From a bacterium (lineage in GTDB: Bacteria > Acidobacteriota > Thermoanaerobaculia > Multivoradales > J023): a stretch of DNA of 64,000 bases. Shown one piece after another: positions 8,034 through 17,700 of this stretch. Within the stretch, counting starts at the first letter, position 1. The number at the start of each line of letters is the position of its first letter. Made by a program: the position numbers and the translations under genes. The DNA is taken from positions 1 to 64,000 of the forward strand of contig JAAELT010000286.1 in assembly GCA_024226315.1 (NCBI GenBank), in the 5' to 3' direction. A model generated the notes under the pieces. The model was not told where the DNA came from and did not search any database. It saw nothing but the letters and a program-made list of their open reading frames with translations.

Positions 8034-9116
8034 ATGCTGCGGACCCTGATCGAGAAAGAATGGAAGTCGGTGCTGCTGAGCCCCAAGTTCGGCCTCACCT
8101 TCGGGGTGGTGGCGGTGTTGATCCTCCTCTCCACGTGGATCGGAATTCGCGAGTACCGGGCTTTCGAGGCCCAGCAGGCCGCCGGCCAGCGACTGCTGGC
8201 CGAGGAGCTGCCGGTGTTGCTCGCCCTGCTGGCGGTAGTGCTCGCGCGCGTGCCGCTGGACGGCGCCCACTGGGCGCGTCTGGGGCTGCTGCTGCTGGCC
8301 TCGGCGCTCTATGTCACCTTCTTCATGGCCTTCGGAGTCGCCGTGTCGGCGCTCACGAGGAAGCCCGCGACGTCGTTCCTGGTCCTGCTGGTCAGCTGGG
8401 TGCTGCTCGTGCTGGTGATCCCGCGCGCCAGCCTGCTCGCCGCCGTCCACCTGGTACCGGTGCCGACGGTGGCCGAGCTCGAGAGCCGGAAAGAGGGTTT
8501 CGAGACCCGTGCCTGGGGCGACTATCGGCGCGGCCTCGAGCAGACGTGGCGCCAGCGTCAGTCGAAGATGGCGGGCATGACCGAGGTCGAGCAGGATGCC
8601 TACGAGGAAGGGCGACTATGGCGCTGGCTGGAGGAGGACGAGGGGGCCCGCAAGACGGTGGAGGCGGAGATCGCCACACACGCGGCAAGTCTCGAGGAAG
8701 ACCTGCGCAACCGCAAAGTCGAGCAGGAGCGCCTCGCCTTCGGACTCAGCCGCCTGTCGCCGGCCTCGGCGTATCGCCTGGTCGCAATGCGGGCGGCGGG
8801 CACCGGGGTGTCGCTCAAGACGCGCAACGAAGACGCCGCGCGTCTCTACAAGACGGAGCTCTCGAGCTTCGTCGACCGGCACTCCGAAGGCGGCGACCAT
8901 ATCGTCACGCGGCGGCGGGGCGGTGGCCATGGCGGCCGGTTCATGGGCGCCCGGGAAACACTCGACCTGAGCGAGATGCCACGCTTCCAGGCACCGCGCC
9001 TGGAGCTGGCCGCGGCCGCGTCTTCGGCACCTCTGGACCTGGGGTTGCTGGCGATCGAGACGCTGCTGTGCTTCGCCGTCGGTTTCGTGGCGTTCCTGCG
9101 TTACGACGTGCGCTGA
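8034..9116 (+). CDS. ABC-2 type permease, internally shortened
   Basis: The 360-residue open frame starts at ATG 8034 after a GGAGGTGAGGAGAG ribosome binding site. The opening (MLRTLIEKEWKSVLLSPKF plus one helix) and the end (LDLGLLAIETLLCFAVGFVA and FLRYDVR) match the partner permease. Between AGQRLLAEEL and PVLLALLAVVLARVPLDG roughly 130 residues expected for the family are absent, including the helix and the GYDAIxGExExGTL-like motif. A long periplasmic or cytoplasmic helical domain (about residues 150-300) is retained. Because the frame is open it could still be expressed, but with a P-loop-less ATPase and a broken partner it is unlikely to transport anything. Native systems of this kind are poorly characterised. 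Confidence 0.65.
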   Translation: MLRTLIEKEWKSVLLSPKFGLTFGVVAVLILLSTWIGIREYRAFEAQQAAGQRLLAEELPVLLALLAVVLARVPLDGAHWARLGLLLLASALYVTFFMAFGVAVSALTRKPATSFLVLLVSWVLLVLVIPRASLLAAVHLVPVPTVAELESRKEGFETRAWGDYRRGLEQTWRQRQSKMAGMTEVEQDAYEEGRLWRWLEEDEGARKTVEAEIATHAASLEEDLRNRKVEQERLAFGLSRLSPASAYRLVAMRAAGTGVSLKTRNEDAARLYKTELSSFVDRHSEGGDHIVTRRRGGGHGGRFMGARETLDLSEMPRFQAPRLELAAAASSAPLDLGLLAIETLLCFAVGFVAFLRYDVR

Positions 9117-9290
9117 GCGTCGCCGTTCGAGTGCTGCACGCGGCACCGAATTCGATTAAGCTCCGCCGGTCACTGCTCTCGGGCATCTCGGACCCGGCGC
9201 CTACTCGGCGGCCGGCCCGGCTCCTATGATCGGTGTCCTCGCCTGGCCGCGACACCGGCCACATCCCGCCCAGCACAAGGAGTCGTCTTC

Positions 9291-12200
9291 ATGTTCCCCA
9301 GACCGTACCGTAGCGTCCTGTCCGTCCTCGCCCTCGCCTTGCTGACGGCCGTCGGCGCCCACGCCCAGACCAAGCTGCTGCGTTACCCGGACATCGCTGG
9401 TGAGCGGGTGGCGTTCTGCCACGCCGGCGACATCTGGACGGCGCCGGCCGCCGGCGGCACGGCCACACGGCTGACCGCCCACCCGGGCCGTGAGATCTTC
9501 CCCAGGTTCTCCCCCGACGGCGAGTGGATCGCCTTTACCGGCCAGTATGACGGCGACGAGCATGTCTACGTGGTGAGCGCCGCGGGCGGCGTGCCCAGGC
9601 GGCTGACCTACTACCCGGCGCAGGGGCCGCTGGCGCCGCGCCACGGTCACGACCACCAGGTCACCGGCTGGACGCCGGACGGCAGCGGGGTGGTCTTCCG
9701 CGGGTTCCGCGACGCCGGCGGTGCTTCGGAGACAAATCTGTACGTTGTTCCATTTGCCCCCCTTCGGGGGGACGTGAGCAACGAGGGCGGCCTGCCGCGC
9801 AAGCTGCCGATGCCCACCTCGGGCGCCGGCGATTTCTCGGCCGACGGCGGCCGCGTGGTCTACTCGCCGCTGTTCCGCGACTTCCGCAGCTGGAAGCGCT
9901 ACTCCGGCGGCTGGACGCAGGATCTCTACATCTTCGACCTCGAGACCCACGACGCCACCAAGATCGCCGACTCGGACCGCAGCGAGCGCGATCCGATGTG
10001 GATCGGCGACAAGGTCTATTTCTCCTCCGACCGTGACGGCACGCTCAACCTCTACTCCTACGACGTCGGCTCGGGCGAGGTGGCGCAGCACACCCACAGC
10101 GACACCTGGGACGTACGCTGGCCGAGCTCCGACAACGCCTCGCGCATCGTCTACGAGCTCGACGGCGAGCTCGAGATTTATGACCTCGAGGCCGCGGCGT
10201 CGAAGCGGATCTCGATCGAGGTGCCCAACGACGGGGTGGCCATGCGGCCGGCTCGCATCTCGGTCGTGGACGACATCGAGGACTTCGCGCTGTCGCCCAA
10301 GGGCGAACGGGTACTGGTCGTCGCCCGCGGCGACGTCTTCACCGCGCCGATCGAGCACGGGCCGACGCGCAACCTGACCCGCTCCTCGGGCGCCCACGAC
10401 AAGTGGGCCCGCTGGTCGCCGGACGGCAAGCAGATCGCCTTCATCTCCGACCTCTCGGGCGAGGAAGAGGTCTACCTGGTGCCCCAGGACGGCAGCGGCG
10501 AGCCCGTGCAGCTCACCGAGGGGGGGACAGCGATGCGCTATGCCCCCGAGTGGGCGCCCGACGGCAAGCGCCTGGCCTTTTCCGACAAGGACGGCAAGGT
10601 CTACGTGCTCGACGTGGCAACGAAGAACTTGACCGAGATCGCCGACGACAGTACCGGAATGGTGCGCGACTACAACTGGTCGCCCCACGGCGGCCACCTG
10701 GCGTTCAGCATGGGCGACGCCAACGATTTCGACTCGATCTACATCTGGAGCGCCACCGACGGCCAGGTTCGACGCGTGACCAGCGGCCTGTTCGACGAGG
10801 TCGAGCCGGTGTGGGACCGCGGTGGCGACTACCTCTACTACTTGAGCCGGCGTCAGTTCGCGCCGCAGATCTCGATGGTGGAATGGAACTACGCCGGCAA
10901 CCGCAACATCGGCCTGTTCGCCCTGGCCCTGCGCGAGGAGGTCGAGAACCCCTTCGCGCCCGAGAGTGACGAGGTGACGATCGACGAAGAAGAGGAAGAC
11001 GGCGACGACTCGGGCGAGGACGATGACGAGAGCGAGAAGAAGGGCAAGAAGGGGAAGAAAGGCAAGAAGGACGACGATGGCGACGAAAAGGACAAAGAGG
11101 AGAAGGAGTACCTGAAGATCGACTTCGACGGCCTGGCCGGGCGGGTGGCCCGCCTGCCAGCCGAAGCCGACAACTACGTCGGCCTGGCCCCGGCGGACGG
11201 TCATCTCCTCTACGTCAGCTTCGGCGCGCCCTTCTACGGCCGCCAGAGTTACGAGAACGTCAAGCTTCACATCTTCTCGTTCGAAGACCGCGAGGCCTCC
11301 ACGCTGGCGGACGACATCGACGGCTACGCGGTGTCGGCCGACGGTAAGAAGGTGCTGGTGTTTCTTGACGGTTCGTTCCAGATCTACGACGCCAAGGCCA
11401 AGGCCTCCGGCGAGGGCGTCTCGACCCGCGGCCTGATGGTCGACCGGGTACCGGCCGAGGAGTGGGAGCAGATCTTCGGCGAGGTCTGGCGGCGCTTCCG
11501 CGACTTCTTCTATGTCGAGAACATGCACGGCTACGACTGGCGGGCGATCGGCGACCGCTACCGGCAGCTGTTGCCTCACGTCGCCCACCGCTCGGATCTC
11601 AACTATGTGATCAGCGAGATGATCTCCGAGCTCTCGATCGGCCACGCCTACATCGAGGGCGGCGACTACGAGGTTCCCGATCGGGCGCGCGTCGGCCTGC
11701 CGGGTGCCCGCTTCGAGCTCGACGAGGAGAGCGGGCGCTACCTGATCGCCGACATCCTCGAAGGCGCCAACGAGGAGCCGCGCTACCGTTCGCCCCTGAC
11801 CGCGGTCGGCGTCGACGCCAATGAGGGCGATTACGTGCTGGCGATCGACGGTGTCGAGCTCGAGGGCACCGACAACCCCTACCGCCTGCTGCAGCACAAG
11901 ACCGATCCGGTGACCCTGACCCTCGCCTCGGCGCCCGACTCGGAGGAAACCCGCAAGGTCGCCTATGAGCCGATCCGGGACGAGTCACGGCTGCGCTACC
12001 TCAGCTGGGTGAATCACAACCGCGAGAAGGTCGACGAGATGACCGGCGGCCGGGTGGGCTACCTGCACATCCCCAACATGGGGGCGAGCGGCATCGCCGA
12101 GTTCATCAAGTGGTACTACCCGCAAATCCGCAAGGAAGGGCTCGTTGTCGACGTGCGCTCGAACGGCGGCGGCAACGTCTCGCAGTGGATCATCGAGCGC

Positions 12201-12656
12201 CTCGACACCAGGCTCCTGGGCACCCGCTTCGGGCGCGTCCGCGACGGCGCCCGCACCTACCCCTACAGTGTCTTCCACGGCCACATGGTGTGCCTGCTCA
12301 ACGAGACCTCGGCATCCGACGGCGACATCTTTCCCTACCGCTTCCGCGAGGCTGGCCTCGGGCCGCTGATCGGCAAGCGCTCCTGGGGCGGCGTGGTCGG
12401 CATCTCCGGCCGCGGCCGGCTGATCGACGGCGGCCAGGTGTTCGTGCCCGAGGCGGGCACCAACGACGTCGACGGCGAGTACATCATCGAGGGCCACGGC
12501 GTCGATCCCGACATCGAGGTCGAGAACGATCCGAAGTCGGTTCTCGCCGGCGGCGACCCGCAGCTCGAGCGGGGTGTCGCCGAAGTGATGGAGAAGATCG
12601 AAGCCGAGCCGAAGAAACTGCCGGAGCGACCGGCGGATCCGGTGAAGACGGAGTAG
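9291..12656 (+). CDS. Secreted tricorn-type protease (S41 family)
   Basis: The protein is 1,121 residues with an AAGGAG site before the ATG. A signal peptide (about 25 residues, ending near AHAQ) is followed by two beta-propellers of WD40/TolB-like repeats (for example [15 protein letters not shown] and [13 protein letters not shown]), a PDZ-like region near residues 800-860 and a C-terminal S41 protease core. The nucleophile Ser lies in [11 protein letters not shown], a candidate His in [11 protein letters not shown] and the acidic residue in [10 protein letters not shown]. Tricorn-like enzymes degrade oligopeptides; this one should act in the periplasm or outside. Two oddities are an 11-residue insert encoded by a hairpin at 9753-9785 and a roughly 45-residue Asp/Glu/Lys-rich tract near residues 565-610. 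Confidence 0.9.
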   Translation: MFPRPYRSVLSVLALALLTAVGAHAQTKLLRYPDIAGERVAFCHAGDIWTAPAAGGTATRLTAHPGREIFPRFSPDGEWIAFTGQYDGDEHVYVVSAAGGVPRRLTYYPAQGPLAPRHGHDHQVTGWTPDGSGVVFRGFRDAGGASETNLYVVPFAPLRGDVSNEGGLPRKLPMPTSGAGDFSADGGRVVYSPLFRDFRSWKRYSGGWTQDLYIFDLETHDATKIADSDRSERDPMWIGDKVYFSSDRDGTLNLYSYDVGSGEVAQHTHSDTWDVRWPSSDNASRIVYELDGELEIYDLEAAASKRISIEVPNDGVAMRPARISVVDDIEDFALSPKGERVLVVARGDVFTAPIEHGPTRNLTRSSGAHDKWARWSPDGKQIAFISDLSGEEEVYLVPQDGSGEPVQLTEGGTAMRYAPEWAPDGKRLAFSDKDGKVYVLDVATKNLTEIADDSTGMVRDYNWSPHGGHLAFSMGDANDFDSIYIWSATDGQVRRVTSGLFDEVEPVWDRGGDYLYYLSRRQFAPQISMVEWNYAGNRNIGLFALALREEVENPFAPESDEVTIDEEEEDGDDSGEDDDESEKKGKKGKKGKKDDDGDEKDKEEKEYLKIDFDGLAGRVARLPAEADNYVGLAPADGHLLYVSFGAPFYGRQSYENVKLHIFSFEDREASTLADDIDGYAVSADGKKVLVFLDGSFQIYDAKAKASGEGVSTRGLMVDRVPAEEWEQIFGEVWRRFRDFFYVENMHGYDWRAIGDRYRQLLPHVAHRSDLNYVISEMISELSIGHAYIEGGDYEVPDRARVGLPGARFELDEESGRYLIADILEGANEEPRYRSPLTAVGVDANEGDYVLAIDGVELEGTDNPYRLLQHKTDPVTLTLASAPDSEETRKVAYEPIRDESRLRYLSWVNHNREKVDEMTGGRVGYLHIPNMGASGIAEFIKWYYPQIRKEGLVVDVRSNGGGNVSQWIIERLDTRLLGTRFGRVRDGARTYPYSVFHGHMVCLLNETSASDGDIFPYRFREAGLGPLIGKRSWGGVVGISGRGRLIDGGQVFVPEAGTNDVDGEYIIEGHGVDPDIEVENDPKSVLAGGDPQLERGVAEVMEKIEAEPKKLPERPADPVKTE
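9757..9771. repeat. Perfect short hairpin inside the tricorn gene
   Basis: Six C residues, the triplet TTC and six G residues form a perfect stem-loop. It lies in an in-frame 33-nt insert (9753-9785) encoding [11 protein letters not shown], in a loop where I expect the sequence to run straight from VP to GGLP. The insert may be a small mobile palindrome or a local expansion. Confidence 0.5.
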
Positions 12657-12753
12657 GAAAGAGAATCTCGACGGCCGAGCAGCGCTTCTCAATGCGCCGC
12701 TGAGAAAGACCGCGACGCCTCGGCAGCGCCGTCTCTGCTGGGGGCGGTCTTGA

Positions 12754-12759
12754 TAACAT
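12754..12759 (+). promoter_or_regulatory. -10 box for GT-C-like gene
   Basis: TAACAT lies 7 nt before the ATG at 12767 and there is no ribosome binding site, which fits a leaderless transcript. Confidence 0.4.
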
Positions 12760-12766
12760 CGGCGCA

Positions 12767-14593
12767 ATGAAGCGCCTCGCGCGACATCCGGCGTTTTTCA
12801 TAGCGGTCCTCGGGACCAGCTGCCTCTTGGGATATGGGTGGGCACTCGGGAGGTACTTTGTCAGCGAGGACTTCCTGATCCTGCGCCAGCTCACCAACAG
12901 CGGACTTTGGCCGACGGTCTGGGAGCACGCGACAGGGCCCCTGCTGGGGGTCTCCTTCATAACATTCTACCGACCCGTTGCGGCATTCCTGTTACACCTC
13001 GAGGTCCTCGTTTGGGGCACGGCTCCGGCCGGTTATCTCGCCACCCACCTCGTGATTCACTTGCTGAACGCTGTGCTGGTCCAGCGTCTGGTAGCCGGGC
13101 GCTGGGCGGGCGGTGGGGTGGCAGCGTGGGTCGCCGCTCTCGTCTTTGCCCTTCATCCGCTTCATCCCAACACGGTCCTCTTTGTCGCCAGTTTCGCAAC
13201 GCTGTTCGGAGCGAGCTTCGCCCTGATCTCGCTGCTCGCCTACGAACGCCACCGCTCGACCAGCGGCGGCCCGGCCCTGATCGCTTCGCTCGCAAGCTTC
13301 GTCCTGGCCCTCGGTTGCTATGAACAGGCGGTGATCCTGCCGCTCCTGGCCTGGGCCCACGAACTGCTCGAGGCATGGAGGCGACGGAGCCTCCGCTGGC
13401 GTGCCGTGTTGCCGCGGGTGCTCCCTTTCGCCGGGATACTCGGGCTCTATTTTGTCGTGCGTCGAGCCGCACTCGGGGATGTGATCGGTGGCTACACGAG
13501 TCTCCACCAGCGGTTTCTAAAGGTCGATCTGGCAGAGTTGGCCAGGAACCTGCTCGCCGGCTTCGTCCGGCTCGCGCACCCCGATTTCAGCGCACCCGTC
13601 GCGCCGTGGGCGTTGGCCGCCACGAGCGTGATTCTGCTGGCCGGTACAACGTGGAGCCTGGTCGTACTGGGCCACCGTTCGTCGAACAGGGGGTCGGAGG
13701 CGGGAGATTCCAGAACCATGCCGCAAGCGGCCGTACTCTGGATCTTCGGACTGTTCTGGATCGTCGCCACGCAGGCGCCCTTTGCCTTCGGTGGCGTGGT
13801 GCCGGCGACTGGCCGGTATTTCTATCTGACTGCCATCGGTCTCGGCCTCATGATCACAGCTGGCGGCAGGGTGCTCGCGAGCTTTCTGCGGCCTTCCACC
13901 GCCGCAGCGGTACCGGTTCTCGGCGTCGTCCTGGTCCTGTATTACTTGGTCCTGTTACGCCAATTCGCGGGTATCTACCTCGAGGCCGGAGATCTCGCCA
14001 GCGGTATCCAGAAACGTCTCGGCGCCCTTCGCGAAACGGGCCACGAGCAGGTCTTCGTCGTCGGCCAGCCACAATTCGTCGAGAACCGCCGCGGGGTTCG
14101 AATCGCCCAAGTCTTCCATTGGGGGCTTGCTGACGCCCTCGAACCGCCGTTCGCCGAGTCGCCGCTCGTCGTGTACATCCTGCCGCGTTTCTCCGACGCT
14201 GCGCTCTTGCCTGCCGTCGAGCGGCCGGACCTTGGCGCAGCATTCCGCTATCGGCCGGAGGCCGGAACCTTCGAGCCGCTCGGGCTCGGTGCCAGGCCTG
14301 AGGTCGCGCGGATCGAGAGCCGGCGTACGGCAGCCGGGGGCCTTCGTTTTCTCCCCTCCGCCGCCCGCCATCGACTCGTGGTCGTCGCCCGCGCCAACAC
14401 CAGCCTCCACCGGATCGCCAGCTCCTCCTCCGCCGACGGCTGGATCGACGTACCGGTCCCGAATCGGGTTGTCGAGTCGATGGTTCGGCTCTACGGCAGC
14501 GAGACCTATGGCTGGGTCGAGGGCCGTTCCGAGGATGGCCAGCTCCAGGCCGTGAGCCAGCTCCACGTGCTCGGCGGTGGTTCCGCTCCGTAG
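12767..14593 (+). CDS. GT-C-like polytopic membrane protein
   Basis: The protein is 608 residues with about ten transmembrane segments in the first 400. Visible landmarks are the acidic first loop (YFVSEDFLILRQLTNSGLW), FYRPVAAFLLHLE, the helix ATHLVIHLLNAVLVQRLV and the loop HPLHPNTVLFVASFATLFG. This set is typical of the membrane proteins related to TMTC/GT39-type mannosyltransferases, in which the first-loop acidic residues take part in catalysis with a polyprenyl-phosphate sugar donor. The last 200 residues are soluble and probably extracytoplasmic. No glycan substrate can be named. The gene stands alone between the tricorn protease and the glutamate dehydrogenase. Confidence 0.72.
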   Translation: MKRLARHPAFFIAVLGTSCLLGYGWALGRYFVSEDFLILRQLTNSGLWPTVWEHATGPLLGVSFITFYRPVAAFLLHLEVLVWGTAPAGYLATHLVIHLLNAVLVQRLVAGRWAGGGVAAWVAALVFALHPLHPNTVLFVASFATLFGASFALISLLAYERHRSTSGGPALIASLASFVLALGCYEQAVILPLLAWAHELLEAWRRRSLRWRAVLPRVLPFAGILGLYFVVRRAALGDVIGGYTSLHQRFLKVDLAELARNLLAGFVRLAHPDFSAPVAPWALAATSVILLAGTTWSLVVLGHRSSNRGSEAGDSRTMPQAAVLWIFGLFWIVATQAPFAFGGVVPATGRYFYLTAIGLGLMITAGGRVLASFLRPSTAAAVPVLGVVLVLYYLVLLRQFAGIYLEAGDLASGIQKRLGALRETGHEQVFVVGQPQFVENRRGVRIAQVFHWGLADALEPPFAESPLVVYILPRFSDAALLPAVERPDLGAAFRYRPEAGTFEPLGLGARPEVARIESRRTAAGGLRFLPSAARHRLVVVARANTSLHRIASSSSADGWIDVPVPNRVVESMVRLYGSETYGWVEGRSEDGQLQAVSQLHVLGGGSAP

Positions 14594-14736
14594 GTCCAGA
14601 TGTCGATCACGTCACTGGAATCTTCTGAACACATCCGAGCCCGGCTCCGTTAGCATCGAGACCTCGAATCCGACCGAGATCGCCCATCACTTCGCCCTCG
14701 CGGCCGTCCAGGTCCGCCGGGCCTGGAGGAGCCGCC

Positions 14737-17700
14737 GTGGCTTTCAGCAAAGAGCAGCTCAAGTCCGAACTGGTCGAGCAGGCGCTCGAGCTCGTGCACC
14801 GGAGTCTGGCCGGCGAGCAGGCGGCCGACGCCGATCGCTTCCTGCGCAGCTTCTATCAGCACGTGCCGCCGGACGAGATCCTCGCGGAGACGCCGGAGAA
14901 CCTCTACGGCGCGGCCTTGACCCTGTGGCGCTTTGCCCGCCGGCGCGCCGCGGGCGAGTCGAAGGTGCGGGTCTACAACCCCAGGCACGACAGCCACGGC
15001 TGGAAGTCCGCCCACACCGTGGTCGAGATCGTGATCGACGACATGCCCTTCCTGGTGGATTCGGTGACCGCGGCCTTCCAGTCGCTCAGCGCCGAGGTGC
15101 ACCTGATCGTCTACCCGGTGCTCTACCTCCGGCGCGACGACGAGGGGCGGTTGCTCGAGGTGGTCGAGGCCGCCGAGGGCGCGGCCGACGCGGACGGCGC
15201 GTCGGCCGAGGCCCTGATGCACTTCCAGATCAGCGAGCAGCCGGCGGTGGCGCACGAGATCCTGTACCTCTCGGTGTCGAAGGTGCTCGCCGACGTACGG
15301 GCCGCCGTCGAGGACTGGCCGGAGATGTGCGCGCGCTGTGCCGGCCTGATCGAAGAGATTCGGCGAGACCCGCCGCCCCTGCCGGAGGAGGAGGTCGCCG
15401 AGGGTACCGCCTTCCTGGAATGGCTCGGGGCCGACAACTTCACATTCCTCGGCGCCCGCGACTACGTGTTCGACGGCGAAGGCGCGGCGGCGGTGGCGCG
15501 GGTGGCCGAGGGCAGCGGCCTCGGGATCCTGCGCGACGAGGCGACCACCATCTTCGCCGAGAGCCGCAGTCTGGGGCCCATGCCGGCCGACGTACGGAGC
15601 TTCCTTCGGCGGCCGGAGCTGTTGGTGATCTCGAAGGCCGGCCGGCGGGCGACCGTCCACCGGCCGGTGCACCTGGACGCGATCTCCGCCAAGACCATCG
15701 ACGCCACGGGCGAGGTGGTCGGGCACCGGCTGTTCGTCGGGCTGTTCACCTCGGTCGCCTACGCCGCCCGCCCGGGCGAGATCCCGCTGTTGCGCCGCAA
15801 GGTGCAGAACGTGCTCGAGCGCTCGCGCGTGCCGCTCTCGGGCCACGGCGGCAAGGCCCTGGTGCACATCCTCGACACCTACTCCCGGGACGAGCTGTTC
15901 CAGGTCACCGAGGAGAAGCTGTACGAGATCGGTATGGGCATCCTGCACCTGCAAGAGCGCCAGCGCATCGCGTTCTTTCCCCGCCGCGACACCTTCGAAC
16001 GCTTCGTGTCGTGCCTGGTCTACGTGCCGCGCGACCGTTACGACACCCGTCTGCGGCTCAAGCTCCAGGAGATCCTGAGCGCCGCCTACGAGGGCGAGGT
16101 GAGCGACTACTACACGTATCTCACCGACGCCAAGCTGGCGCGTCTCCACTTGATCATCCAGACCACTCCGGGAAAGATCCCCGAGGTCGACGAGGAAGCG
16201 CTCGAGCGCAAGCTGGCCGAGGCCGGGCGCTCCTGGACCGACCGGCTGCAGCAGGCACTGATCGAGTCGCGCGGCGAGGAGCAGGGGATCGCCACCATGC
16301 ATCGCTTCGGCGAGGCTTTCTCCGCCAGCTATCAAGATCACTTCAACGCCCAGACCGGGGTTTCCGATGTCGCCAGCGTCGAGCAAGCGCTGGAAGAGGG
16401 TCTGGCGCTCAACCTCTACCGGCCGATCGAGGTCGATGACAGCGAGCTACGGCTCAAGGTCTACCTCACCGGCAAACGGGTGCCGCTGTCCGAGGTGCTG
16501 CCCAAGCTCGAAAACATGGGCCTGAAGGTGATCGACGAGATCCCCTACGGCGTGCGGCCGGCCGATCTCGAGCACCCGGTCTGGATCCGCGACTTCGTGA
16601 TGCGCACCGAGGACGGCGAGACGGCGGACCTGGGAGTCGGCCGGGACGGCCGCTCGGCATCACTGCGAGAAGCCTTCCACGAGGCCTTCCGACTGATCTG
16701 GCACGGTCGGATGGAGAACGACGGCTTCAATCGCCTGGTGCTGTGCGCCGGTCTCTCGGCGCGTGAGGTGACCGTGCTGCGGGCAATCTGCAAGTACCTG
16801 CTGCAGGCCCGGATCCCGTTCAGCCAGACATATATGGAACAGACCCTGGCCGGCAACCCGGAGATCGCCCGGCTGCTGGTGCGGCTGTTCCGCCGCCGGT
16901 TCGACCCCGAACCCGATTCCGAATCCGGGTCCGCCGGCGAGGACGAGATCAGCGACCAGATCGAGAGGCTGCTGGACGAGGTCACCCATCTCGACGAGGA
17001 CCGCATCATCCGTCGTTTCCGCAACTTCATCCGTTCGGCCCTGCGCACCAACTACTTCCAGATCGACGGCGGCGGCGATCGCAAGCCCTACCTGTCGTTC
17101 AAGCTCGATTCCCAGCGCCTCAGCGAGCTGCCCCTGCCGCGGCCGTTCCGCGAGATCTTCGTCTACGGATCGCGGCTCGAGGCGGTGCACCTGCGCGGCG
17201 GCCCGGTGGCGCGCGGCGGCATCCGCTGGTCGGATCGCCGTGAGGATTTCCGCACCGAGGTCCTGGGGTTGATGAAAGCACAGATGGTCAAGAACACGGT
17301 CATCGTGCCCGTGGGCTCGAAGGGTGGCTTCGTCGTCAAGCAGCCGCCGGAAGGCGACCGCGAGGCGCTAATGAAGGAAGTCGTCCAGTGTTATCGGACG
17401 ATGATGCAGGGCATTCTCGATCTCACCGACAATCTGGAAGGCGGCGAGGTCGTGCCGCCGCGCCAGGTGGTGCGCCACGACGATGACGATCCCTATCTGG
17501 TGGTGGCCGCCGACAAAGGCACCGCCACCTTTTCCGACATCGCCAATGGCATCTCGGAAGAGAACGGCTTCTGGCTGGGCGACGCCTTCGCCTCCGGTGG
17601 CTCGGCCGGCTACGACCACAAGAAGATGGGGATCACCGCCCGCGGCGCCTGGGAGTCGGTGAAGCGCCACTTCCGCGAGCTCGGTAAGGACATCCAGGCC

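Noticed and set aside
9201..11897. 898-residue minus-strand open frame opposite the tricorn gene
   Set aside because: It is a GC-rich antisense shadow with a Val/Arg/His-rich repetitive composition and no domain features; the plus-strand tricorn protein is clearly real.
14650..16386. 578-residue minus-strand frame opposite the glutamate dehydrogenase gene
   Set aside because: Shadow frame; the plus strand has an unbroken 1,621-residue enzyme.
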